A stretch of DNA of 20,053 nucleotides from CAMFTQ01 sp051881615. Lineage in GTDB: Bacteria > Bacillota > Clostridia > Oscillospirales > Acutalibacteraceae. Position 1 is the first letter of the stretch, and every line of letters starts with the position of its first letter. The stretch lies in assembly GCA_051881615.1 (NCBI GenBank), contig JBJEQF010000006.1, positions 1 to 20,053 on the forward strand. The letters run 5' to 3'. Shown piece by piece: positions 1 through 6,491 of the stretch. The position numbers were made by a program, and so were the translations under genes. Below the pieces are notes generated by a model. That model saw only the letters and a program-made list of their open reading frames with translations, was not told the origin of the DNA and did not search any database.

Positions 1-69
1 GCATTTTTTCACATTTTTTAACAAGCGTGCTAATAAATGTTAAACAGCAGTCCCCCTGCCCGCTGTGCC

Positions 70-202
70 GGTGTGGCTCTTCGGCTCCGGTGCTGCAGTC
101 CCTCGGTGTGGCTCTTCGGTGTGGCTCTTCGGTGGCACGTCCTCGGTGGCACGTTGGGCAGCTCCTTTGCCCACACAGCCCGGGCAGCTCCTTTGCCCAC
201 AC
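70..202. repeat. GC-rich direct repeats with small hairpins
   Basis: GGTGTGGCTCTTCGG occurs three times (70-84, 105-119, 118-132). GGTGGCACGT occurs twice (131-140, 145-154). A 21-bp unit starting GGGCAGCTCC occurs at 156-176 and 182-202. Each 21-bp copy contains GGGCA...TGCCC and can form a short hairpin. The block is far more GC-rich than its surroundings, which fits acquired or slippage-expanded non-coding repeat DNA. Function unknown. Confidence 0.8.
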
Positions 203-203
203 C

Positions 204-227
204 GCACCCCGCCGGGGTGCATTTTTA
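204..227 (+). terminator. Terminator-like hairpin
   Basis: GCACCCC (204-210) and GGGGTGC (214-220) form a perfect 7-bp stem with a 3-nt loop, followed by ATTTTTA. A strong GC stem with a short T run is the classic intrinsic-terminator layout in the + direction. It could end a transcript entering from the left and so insulate the repeat region. Confidence 0.55.
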
Positions 228-304
228 GGCCCCCGGAGGCACGGGAGGCATAGGTTAAAGACCTATATGAGGAGAGGTATGCTCAAAACTTTATATGCAA
301 AAAA

Positions 305-336
305 GCATAAAAGCATAAAAGCATAAAAGCATAAAA
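305..336. repeat. Four tandem 8-bp repeats (GCATAAAA)
   Basis: GCATAAAA repeats four times without interruption at 305-312, 313-320, 321-328 and 329-336. It runs directly into the 30-bp repeat array, whose units end in the same GCATAAAA. The 8-bp array therefore looks like slippage expansion of the end of that unit. Confidence 0.9.
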
Positions 337-480
337 GCAACGATTTTGTTACTTTGTTGCATAAAAGCAACGATTTTGTTACTTTGTTGCATAAAAGCAA
401 CGATTTTGTTACTTTATTGCATAGCAGTAACGATTTTGTTACTTTATTGCATAGCAGTAACGATTTTGTTGCTAACAGGC
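337..480. repeat. 30-bp tandem repeat array, about 4.8 units
   Basis: Units begin at 337, 367, 397, 427 and 457, the last partial. The core is (G)CAACGATTTTGTTACTTT followed by GTTGC or ATTGC and ATAAAA or ATAGCA. Units 1-2 are identical, and units 3-5 diverge progressively to ATAGCAGTAAC. Short inverted repeats lie inside (GCAAC with GTTGC, GTAAC with GTTAC). Because the period is a multiple of three, all frames stay open; the minus strand would encode a KVTKSLLLCN decapeptide repeat. There are no unique spacers, so it is not a CRISPR array. Confidence 0.92.
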
Positions 481-581
481 ACAAATCTTCATAAAAATAG
501 CTATCGTAACACACTGATGCACAATACTTTGATAATTTGTTACAAAAAAGGGCAAATAAACAACAAAACAATACTTTGAAT

Positions 582-844
582 TATTGTTTACGGCTTTGTT
601 TAAGGTCTAACTTACTTAATATCAATACGAAACAAATTGTAATAAACAAAAAAACAATAAAATTTAATTATAAAATATTTATAGAAAAGAAAAGATATAT
701 ATACGCACATGTAAAATATATATACGTCTATAAAAGTTTTTGCATTGTTTTTTTTGTTTATTGTTTATTTTGGCAGTTAAATAATTGATTTGCAAGCACT
801 TAACCCGTAAACAATAACGTAAACAATAATTCAAGTATTGTTTA
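582..844. promoter_or_regulatory. Cluster of five TATTGTTTA boxes; candidate origin or operator
   Basis: The 9-mer TATTGTTTA occurs at 582-590, 759-767 and 836-844, and its reverse complement TAAACAATA at 808-816 and 820-828. The last three form a compact group: two direct copies 12 bp apart, then an inverted copy 7 bp further on. The DNA between is extremely AT-rich. Clustered oriented boxes in AT-rich DNA suggest binding sites for a replication initiator or regulator. No protein can be named from sequence, and the boxes do not match the usual DnaA box. Confidence 0.45.
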
Positions 845-894
845 TTTTGTTTATGGCTTGTTTAGGCAATCCGATGAGGTAAAAATAGTGATGT

Positions 895-938
895 CGCAGT
901 TACATCGCAGTTACATCGCAGTTACGTCATAGTTATAC
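895..938. repeat. Four tandem 11-bp iterons (CGCAGTTACAT)
   Basis: CGCAGTTACAT occurs at 895-905 and 906-916, CGCAGTTACGT at 917-927 and a degenerate CATAGTTATAC at 928-938. The period is close to one helical turn, so a protein bound to each unit would sit on the same DNA face. The position about 150 bp before the terS start would suit a packaging-recognition or operator array. That role is inferred. Confidence 0.6.
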
Positions 939-969
939 CACACTCACCGCAGCACCTAAAACCGCCTAC

Positions 970-1011
970 CGGGGAGCATAAACTTAGAGGCCCCGAGAAT
1001 TGTTATAGGGG
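970..1011. other. Alternating G/C inverted repeats upstream of the terS promoter
   Basis: CGGGG (970-974) can pair with CCCCG (991-995), and the same CCCC (991-994) can instead pair with GGGG (1008-1011). The two pairings exclude each other. The -7 box lies downstream at 1042, so these would be DNA-level or upstream-transcript features. Functional meaning is uncertain. Confidence 0.3.
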
Positions 1012-1017
1012 TATATA

Positions 1018-1049
1018 TTTTTCAGTATTGTAAAAAATTAGTATATTTG
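1018..1049 (+). promoter_or_regulatory. Bacteroidetes-type promoter for the terminase genes
   Basis: TATATTTG at 1042-1049 matches the Bacteroidetes primary sigma factor -7 element TAnnTTTG exactly and is followed by CA. A T-rich stretch (TTTTT, about 1017-1021) sits at roughly the spacing expected for the -33 TTTG element, but it is not an exact match. Transcription would start near 1055-1060, giving a leader of about 30 nt before the ATG at 1087. Confidence 0.6.
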
Positions 1050-1086
1050 CAGAGTAATTTTTTCGTTCATTTTTATAGATTAGGTT

Positions 1087-1740
1087 ATGAAAGCCGATGA
1101 GATGCAAGACCGCTTAGAGAGTATTATCCCCGGTGCGAGCTTAAAGAGGGGCGAAACTTTCGTGTCTAAAAAGAAAAAAAGGGTTAAGAATTGTGATAAG
1201 CATAACGTGCAAGATAGACAAGAGGTAGAGAGCATTGAATCGGCAAATGTAGAATCCGTCTGTGCCGAAGAAGCCGCTAATACTATTATTCCGAGTGGCA
1301 ATAATTCCGTACAGGCGGATTTTTTAAGTAAAAGAGCTTCACTTGCGAAGATGCACGCAGCCGTAGCGAGTGATGTTCCACGTCCGGAGGTAGAGAGGTT
1401 ATTAAGAGCCTTAAACTTGAATTTCAACACGCAGCTGACGAAGAAAGACACGGCAAATATGTTAGCCACGATAATGACGTGTAATGAGACGCAATTAACT
1501 GCATTGCTGAATAACAAGAGGACTCCGTTAGTGATAAGGACGATAATTAGGAAGCTCCTATCGGATAGCGAGAGTGGCGAATTAGATACGGTGTTTAAGT
1601 TATGGAACAGAATATTTGGCAAAGATAGCTTAATGCCCGCAGAGCCTGTTCAAGTAGATAACATAGAGAGGGGCATATTACCGCAGAAGCCCGTATCAAG
1701 GGAAGCCTATATTCTGATAAGAGATACTTTGATAAAATGA
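1087..1740 (+). CDS. Probable terminase small subunit
   Basis: This 217-aa protein is probably TerS, which recognises phage DNA and delivers it to the large terminase for packaging. The main evidence is position: it immediately precedes TerL, with one base between the stop and the TerL ATG. The N-terminal third is hydrophilic with a basic patch (KKKKRVK, residues 28-34). The C-terminal half is helical and ends with a segment (LDTVFKLWNRIFGK) that resembles the 'multimeric-ring' ending common in Bacteroidales phage TerS proteins. I see no diagnostic catalytic motif, and none is expected. The ATG at 1087 is the first in frame after a good promoter. Alternative: an unrelated phage DNA-binding protein. 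Confidence 0.6.
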   Translation: MKADEMQDRLESIIPGASLKRGETFVSKKKKRVKNCDKHNVQDRQEVESIESANVESVCAEEAANTIIPSGNNSVQADFLSKRASLAKMHAAVASDVPRPEVERLLRALNLNFNTQLTKKDTANMLATIMTCNETQLTALLNNKRTPLVIRTIIRKLLSDSESGELDTVFKLWNRIFGKDSLMPAEPVQVDNIERGILPQKPVSREAYILIRDTLIK

Positions 1741-1741
1741 T

Positions 1742-3373
1742 ATGCCGAGAAATGCGAAGATAACAGACGTTAAGCCGGAGCAGACAGAGCAGCATAAGTC
1801 GCAACCGACACTGCAGCAGTCAGCCGAGGTCATAACACAGCGAGCCGACCCTACGCAAGTCAGCGGTGTTAACGCCGTAGATATGCTAAGGCTTGAAACC
1901 TTAACATCGTTTGAGAAATATACGAAGATGATGTTTAAGGCACAATACAAGCGCTCTTTCATAGTAGCAGAACACCATAAACGAATCTTCAAGGCACTGC
2001 AAGATGTGGTGGACGGCAAGATAACAAGGCTTATAATCAATATAGCTCCACGATATGGCAAGACCGAACTTGTTATTAAATCATTCATAAGTTGGTGCTT
2101 TGCCTTAAATCCGAAATGCAAATTTCTGCACTTGTCATATTCCGATATGCTTGTTAATGATAATTCCGAGACCGTCAGGAACATAATGAGTGAGACTCTA
2201 TATAAAACACTCTATCCGCAATCTTCTCTTGCATCGGAGAAAGGGTCAGCCAAAAGGTGGAAAACGAAAGCCGGGGGCGAACTCTATGCGGTGTCAACGC
2301 AAGGACAGGTAACAGGCTTTGGTGCGGGTAGTGTAGATAACGATGTGCAAGAAATGGACGGAGGCAACGATGTATTTGTGTTTGATGACCACACCAATGA
2401 GATGTTGCAGATGATAGGAGCAACGCAGAACGTCTTTCAAGGGGCGATAATGATTGATGACCCTTTGAAAGCAGACGATGCAGTTTCCGACCTTATCAGA
2501 GAGCGAATCAATCAACGATTTGAGAACACAATACGAAATCGTGTCAATTCACGCAAAACTCCGATAATCATAATTATGCAGAGGTTACACGAACACGATT
2601 TATGTGGCTATCTGCAAGAGATAGAACCTGACGTGTGGACGGTGCTATCGTTACCTGTGATACAGACCAATGCAGAGGGTGAGGAATACGCATTGTGGCC
2701 TTTGAAGCATAGTCTGCAAGAGTTACATAAGCTCCGAGAGATAAATCCCGTAGTATTTGAAACGCAGTATATGCAGAATCCTATGCCATCCGAGGGGTTG
2801 ATGTATCACGAATTTAAGACTTATACGTCCTTTGAGATACCGTCCGGCAGCCGAGCTACGCAGAGGTGGTGCTATGTAGATACTGCAGACACAGGAGCAG
2901 ACTATTTGTGTGCTATATGCTTCATAAACACACCCGAGCAGATATATGTTACCGATATACTCTACACGCAGCTGCCAATGGAGAAAACCGAGGTAATGCT
3001 TGCGAAGATGCTCACCGAGAACAGCATATCGGAGTGTTTGATAGAGAGCAATAACGGAGGTAGGCAATTTGCGAGGAATGTAAAAAGGCTTGTGAGAGTA
3101 GAGATGCGAAATTACAAGACCGTCATAAACACATTCACGCAGACAAAGAATAAAGCATCACGCATATTCTCTAACTCTGCACTTGTCAATTCCGATGTGT
3201 CATTCCCGGAGGGGTGGGAAAGACGTTATAAAGAGTTTTACAATGCCATAAGCACTTATCGCAAAGACAACAAACGCAAGTCAATACACGATGACGCCCC
3301 TGACGCACTTACCGGGGTGGTAGAGATGCGAAGCCGCAAGATAGGCAAAAAGAAAATAATGCTGAAGAACTAA
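1742..3373 (+). CDS. terL: Terminase large subunit (ATPase and nuclease)
   Basis: This 543-aa protein is the DNA-packaging motor, which hydrolyses ATP to pump DNA through the portal and cuts concatemers. The ATPase half has a Walker A-like PRYGKT (residues 103-108), Walker B IMIDD (236-240) and the following MQRLHEHDL motif (279-287). The RNase H-like nuclease half shows YVDTADTG (D380), LIESNNGG (E435) and HDDAPDAL (D517/D518/D521), the expected acidic triad. Length is normal. The first 45 residues are polar and probably disordered. Residues about 197-233, between GFGAG and Walker B, form an acidic insert. It follows terS with one base between, so the two are probably co-transcribed and coupled. 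Confidence 0.96.
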   Translation: MPRNAKITDVKPEQTEQHKSQPTLQQSAEVITQRADPTQVSGVNAVDMLRLETLTSFEKYTKMMFKAQYKRSFIVAEHHKRIFKALQDVVDGKITRLIINIAPRYGKTELVIKSFISWCFALNPKCKFLHLSYSDMLVNDNSETVRNIMSETLYKTLYPQSSLASEKGSAKRWKTKAGGELYAVSTQGQVTGFGAGSVDNDVQEMDGGNDVFVFDDHTNEMLQMIGATQNVFQGAIMIDDPLKADDAVSDLIRERINQRFENTIRNRVNSRKTPIIIIMQRLHEHDLCGYLQEIEPDVWTVLSLPVIQTNAEGEEYALWPLKHSLQELHKLREINPVVFETQYMQNPMPSEGLMYHEFKTYTSFEIPSGSRATQRWCYVDTADTGADYLCAICFINTPEQIYVTDILYTQLPMEKTEVMLAKMLTENSISECLIESNNGGRQFARNVKRLVRVEMRNYKTVINTFTQTKNKASRIFSNSALVNSDVSFPEGWERRYKEFYNAISTYRKDNKRKSIHDDAPDALTGVVEMRSRKIGKKKIMLKN

Positions 3374-3437
3374 AGTTAAACACCGTTAATAAATGTTAAA
3401 TTTAGTAAAACGTAGCAAAAATATGCACCAAAATGCT

Positions 3438-3445
3438 TATTTTTG
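3438..3445 (+). promoter_or_regulatory. Candidate -7 promoter box for the 3516 gene
   Basis: TATTTTTG fits the TAnnTTTG element of Bacteroidetes promoters and lies in the 142-bp gap after terL, about 70 bp before the next ATG. No good -33 TTTG stands about 20 bp upstream, so support is partial. A separate promoter here would fit high expression of a major structural protein. Confidence 0.35.
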
Positions 3446-3484
3446 TGTTGATATATAGTAAATGGCGAGTTATGGGTAGCCGCC

Positions 3485-3511
3485 TATAAATTAACAACTT
3501 AAAAACTTAAA
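3485..3511 (+). promoter_or_regulatory. A-rich leader element shared with the capsid gene
   Basis: TTAACAACTTAAAAA (3491-3505), flanked by TATAAA and TTAAA, ends 5 bp before the ATG. The identical 15-mer lies before the capsid gene (7441-7455) with matching flanks. No other gene in the window has it. It is probably an untranslated-leader or translation-enhancing element for abundant proteins, given that Bacteroidetes rely on A-rich leaders rather than Shine-Dalgarno pairing. Confidence 0.5.
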
Positions 3512-3515
3512 TAAA

Positions 3516-4166
3516 ATGGGATTAAATTGCGGATGCCCGGCAGGCGCTCACATTGCAGACCTTGATATAAAGGAATGTAAAGAGAGTATGGGGCAATTAC
3601 AAAAAGTATTATTTCAGCGTATTTACAAGACAGCCGGAACAAAGAACTCAATTGATGACCCTACGAAGAAAGCGTCATTTACAACTTTGCTATCGGCAGC
3701 AGACGGCTCAAAAGTGACCGTAAGCCCATATATTCAGGGGCCTACAACCGAGCCGGGTGCAGCACGAACTTTCGGTGGCGGTAATCAGACACTTGGCGGT
3801 ATTGAGATTACCATAGGCCGTGAACCTACCACGTTTTCAGGTGTAATCTATCAAGAATCACAGAAAACAATATCACAACTCAAACAATACTCTTGCGAGG
3901 AAATCGGAGTGTATTTGATTGACGAAAACGGCAATATCGGTTGCCTTGTAGATGATATGGACGAACCTACGAAATATATGCCAATTCCTATTGGTAAATT
4001 CTTTGTAGGTGACAAGAAACTTGGTGGCTTTGAAGAACCCGACAGCAACACGATAGAGTGGTCATTCTATCCTAATTGGAGTGATAGCCTATTCATCGTG
4101 AAACGTGACTCAATGGATTTCAATCCGCTCACTGACCTTGTAAACTCTCCGTCAATAGGCGGTTAA
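3516..4166 (+). CDS. Structural protein, probably the major tail-tube protein
   Basis: This 216-aa soluble protein has no membrane segment and is rich in Gly, Thr and hydrophobic/polar alternation, consistent with a beta fold. The N-terminus carries cysteines (C5, C7, C21). Segments such as GAARTFGGGNQTLGGIEITIGREPTTFSG, around residues 82-110, read like a conserved family I associate with Bacteroidales phages. It has its own leader region, with a candidate promoter and the same A-rich element as the capsid gene, which suggests a very abundant virion protein. The window otherwise lacks a recognisable major tail protein before the tape measure, which supports this assignment by elimination. 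A head decoration protein is an alternative. Confidence 0.45.
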   Translation: MGLNCGCPAGAHIADLDIKECKESMGQLQKVLFQRIYKTAGTKNSIDDPTKKASFTTLLSAADGSKVTVSPYIQGPTTEPGAARTFGGGNQTLGGIEITIGREPTTFSGVIYQESQKTISQLKQYSCEEIGVYLIDENGNIGCLVDDMDEPTKYMPIPIGKFFVGDKKLGGFEEPDSNTIEWSFYPNWSDSLFIVKRDSMDFNPLTDLVNSPSIGG

Positions 4167-4207
4167 AAAGCGTTGACTCTATTGTATAATTCAAATCTTG
4201 TTGTAGG

Positions 4208-4408
4208 ATGAGAAAGAAAAGTAAAACAATGGTAACTCTTGTTGTACCAAAGTACAATATGAGTCAGGCTTTTGAGATAGAACACGCAGAACGTCTGTTA
4301 GATATGGGCTTGGAGCTTAATGGCGGTTGGGAATTGCCGAAAGATAGCCCGTACATTTATGATGAGGAGAATGGCATTAGACTTAGACAAAATAAAGAAA
4401 ATTCTTGA
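4208..4408 (+). CDS. Small conserved-type phage protein of unknown function
   Basis: This 66-aa protein has a basic N-terminus, then a strand-like LVVPKYN segment and an EIEHAERLLDMG helix followed by GGWEL. Such short proteins, with a beta strand and a helix ending near a Trp, occur beside portal genes in many phages. I cannot name a function. Its 3' end overlaps the portal start (4371) by 38 bp in another frame, which suggests coupled translation. The ATG at 4208 follows TTGTAGG. Confidence 0.6.
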   Translation: MRKKSKTMVTLVVPKYNMSQAFEIEHAERLLDMGLELNGGWELPKDSPYIYDEENGIRLRQNKENS

Positions 4409-6152
4409 GCGTCCTAAGCATAAAGACGCCATAGATAAGGCTGTAAAATTGCAGCGCAGATTGCGTTTTCATACGGAGTCTAACTTATCTTTATCCGATA
4501 TGAATCAACCCGCCACAATCTTTCTTGATTGGGTTAAAGGGTTGATTCCCACGGATAAATTCAATATTTTCTTGAAATTGTTTAAGATGCCTTTGCCTAC
4601 AACCGCTGTTGTAGAGGACGTATATAAAGAACTTGAAAGAGTTTTTTATAGTCGCAATTCTGCGAGTACATATCAATTCAAAAGCACAGAGTTAGAAGAA
4701 GATTGGCTACACTATAAGAAAAACAATCTTAATGAGCCGGACGTATGGAAAACGGTTGCTTGGAAAAAGATGCAAGTATCACCGAATAGTGTTTTGGTGG
4801 TAGATTTGCCGAAAGAGCAGACAACCGATAAGCCCGAGCCTTATTTCTATTGGTTAGAGATAGAGAACGTCATTGACTACAAACTTGTAAAGAACGATAA
4901 TTGCCAATTCAAGTGGCTTATATTCAAACAGCCGGAGAATAAAATAGCGGTGTTTGATGATATGTCAATCCGCATATTTAAGCTGAATGAAAAGAACGAA
5001 ATAGAGAGTTTGGAGTCAGAGTCAGCACATAGTTTAGGCTATTGCCCGGCGCGATTCTTTTGGCTAAATTCTTTGAATGAGAACAATAAAGACTTGAAGA
5101 AAAATCCTATAACAAAGGAGCTGTCAAATCTTGATTGGTACTTATTCTTTGCTTTATCAAAGCAGCACCTTGACCTATATGCACCCTATCCGATATATTC
5201 TTCATACGAAGCAGATTGTAACTTTGAGAATAACGAAACCGGGGATTATTGTGACGGAGGTTTTTTACGCAACTCAAAAGGCGAGTATAAGATACTGAAT
5301 GACGGTACCGTAGAAAAATGTCCTTGTTGCAGTCAAAAACGCATAGCCGGTCCCGGCTCTTTCTTAGAAGTGCCAATCCCAAACGTAACCGAGGGCATAG
5401 CGGACTTGCGTAATCCGGTGCAGATAACTACGATTGATAAAGACTCACTTGAATACAACGTAAATGAGTGTATTCGCCTCCGTGACGATATTATTTACTC
5501 AATAGTCGGCAAAGGTGGTAAAGTGAGTGAGAAAGAAGCCATAAATGAAACGCAAGTAGCCGCTAATTTTGAGAGTAAAACGTCAGTGCTAAATGCCTTA
5601 AAGACTAACTTTGAGGTGGCACAAAAGTTTGTAGAAGATACTATTTGCAGACTACGTTACGGAGATTCATTCGTATCTTCCTCAATAAATTGGGGTACGG
5701 AGTTTTATGTTTACACCGTGTCGGAATTATACGCTAAATATAAGCAAGCAAAAGACAACGGAGCTTCCGTAGCAGAGTTAGATGCGATAGGTCAGCAAAT
5801 CTTAGAGGTTGAGTACCGAAACAATCCTTTGGTTTTGCAAAGAATGTTGATATTAAAGCAATTAGAGCCATATCCCCATAAAACCTTTAATGAGCTTTTG
5901 CAGTTAATAAATTATGGGTTATTGAGCGAAGATGAGCTTAAACTGAAAATTAACTTTACCACGTTAATAGATAGATTTGAGCGAGAAAATATCAACATCG
6001 TAGAGTTTGGCTCAAACCTTACTATGAGAGAGAAAATTGATAAAATATATAAAAAACTTTTAGAATATGTTCAAGATATTAAAACTACAACAATTAAAGG
6101 AAAAGACGCCGGAACAACTGGCTCTTTACAAGTCGGAAGCTTACAACCTTAA
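4371..6152 (+). CDS. Portal protein
   Basis: This 593-aa protein is very probably the dodecameric portal through which DNA enters and leaves the head and to which the tail attaches. Support comes from its size, its place between terminase and scaffold/capsid, and sequence such as KELSNLDWYLFFALSKQHLD and EKEAINETQVAANFESKT, which resemble portal helices of Bacteroidales phages. The frame is open from an ATG at 4320, but the extra 17 residues (basic, Cys-containing) lie wholly inside the upstream gene. The ATG at 4371 follows GAGGAGA and begins a plausible helix, so I chose it. An unusual cysteine cluster (C283, C294, C317, C319, C320) could bind zinc. The C-terminus overlaps the next gene by 86 bp. 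Confidence 0.78.
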   Translation: MALDLDKIKKILERPKHKDAIDKAVKLQRRLRFHTESNLSLSDMNQPATIFLDWVKGLIPTDKFNIFLKLFKMPLPTTAVVEDVYKELERVFYSRNSASTYQFKSTELEEDWLHYKKNNLNEPDVWKTVAWKKMQVSPNSVLVVDLPKEQTTDKPEPYFYWLEIENVIDYKLVKNDNCQFKWLIFKQPENKIAVFDDMSIRIFKLNEKNEIESLESESAHSLGYCPARFFWLNSLNENNKDLKKNPITKELSNLDWYLFFALSKQHLDLYAPYPIYSSYEADCNFENNETGDYCDGGFLRNSKGEYKILNDGTVEKCPCCSQKRIAGPGSFLEVPIPNVTEGIADLRNPVQITTIDKDSLEYNVNECIRLRDDIIYSIVGKGGKVSEKEAINETQVAANFESKTSVLNALKTNFEVAQKFVEDTICRLRYGDSFVSSSINWGTEFYVYTVSELYAKYKQAKDNGASVAELDAIGQQILEVEYRNNPLVLQRMLILKQLEPYPHKTFNELLQLINYGLLSEDELKLKINFTTLIDRFERENINIVEFGSNLTMREKIDKIYKKLLEYVQDIKTTTIKGKDAGTTGSLQVGSLQP

Positions 6153-6486
6153 AAAGCAATTAGAGGAATTAAAAGCAGCCGGAGGCGATAAATGGACGGA
6201 CGAGATGCAGAAGAAGCTCAACTCCGTGGCATTGACAATCGTAGATGTTGAAGCCGCCGAGGATGAGTATAATAGTCAGTATCATCCGAAGCCGGGAACA
6301 GAGAAACTTGTACACGCCAAAATCGTAAGAGGACGTAGGTTTAATCCTGCAACAGGCAAAGAAGAATCCGAGCCTTTTGTGCAGATGTTCAGTTACCCTG
6401 AGTGGCAAATATTTGAAAAGAATAAGAGTTTGCTTGGCTTCGCAGTATTAGAGGTTTTGTATAATCCGTATAACGAAAATAAATAG
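6067..6486 (+). CDS. Hypothetical head-module protein between portal and scaffold
   Basis: This 139-aa protein has a charged helical N-terminal half (KTPEQLALYKSEAYNLKKQLEELK, coiled-coil-like, residues about 13-36) and a mixed C-terminal half ending in YPEWQIF and VLYNPYNENK. It is not recognised. The only ATG that gives the whole helix is at 6067, inside the portal gene and in the +1 frame relative to it. The next in-frame ATG (6205) would lose the helix. Position suggests a minor head or portal-associated protein. The scaffold gene starts 5 bp after its stop. Confidence 0.65.
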   Translation: MFKILKLQQLKEKTPEQLALYKSEAYNLKKQLEELKAAGGDKWTDEMQKKLNSVALTIVDVEAAEDEYNSQYHPKPGTEKLVHAKIVRGRRFNPATGKEESEPFVQMFSYPEWQIFEKNKSLLGFAVLEVLYNPYNENK

Positions 6487-6491
6487 TCACT

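Larger units (their letters stand above)
1..1086. other. Gene-free, repeat-dense control region upstream of the terminase genes
   Basis: I find no convincing protein or RNA gene here. Open frames exist only because the repeats lack stops, and their translations are low-complexity or repetitive. The stretch falls into blocks: a GC-rich mini-repeat and hairpin zone (about 40-250) that stands out from the AT-rich window, 8-bp and 30-bp tandem repeats (305-480), a very AT-rich zone with repeated TATTGTTTA (582-844), 11-bp iterons (895-938), G/C-rich inverted repeats (970-1011) and a promoter. Lying just before terS, it could carry a packaging site, a replication origin or operators. This is inference from position and repeat density only. 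Confidence 0.7.

Noticed and set aside
27..326. Cys/Arg/Ser-rich frames on both strands in the GC-rich block
   Set aside because: Several overlapping frames are equally open, which is typical of GC-rich DNA. The translations are repeats of the DNA minirepeats.
337..480. Possible CRISPR array
   Set aside because: The units are contiguous 30-bp repeats without unique spacers, and no cas gene is seen.
263..571. 102-codon minus-strand frame with repeated KVTKSLLLCN
   Set aside because: It is open only because the 30-bp repeat lacks stops in that frame. It has no convincing start context or neighbours, and all its content is repeat DNA.
537..788. 83-codon frame rich in Lys, Ile, Tyr and Phe
   Set aside because: Composition simply reflects AT-rich repeated DNA around the TATTGTTTA boxes. 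No domain pattern is visible.
1080..1622. 180-codon minus-strand frame opposite terS
   Set aside because: It is a shadow of the terS coding strand, and the plus-strand gene fits operon, promoter and overlap with terL.
4320..4370. Upstream ATG extension of the portal
   Set aside because: It adds 17 basic residues wholly within the preceding gene. The ATG at 4371, after GAGGAGA, is more likely.
6048..6066. A-run at the end of the portal gene as a second frameshift site
   Set aside because: The zero-frame codons (tat aaa aaa ctt) do not put the AAAAAAC in slippery register, and the following gene is in the +1, not -1, frame with its own ATG.
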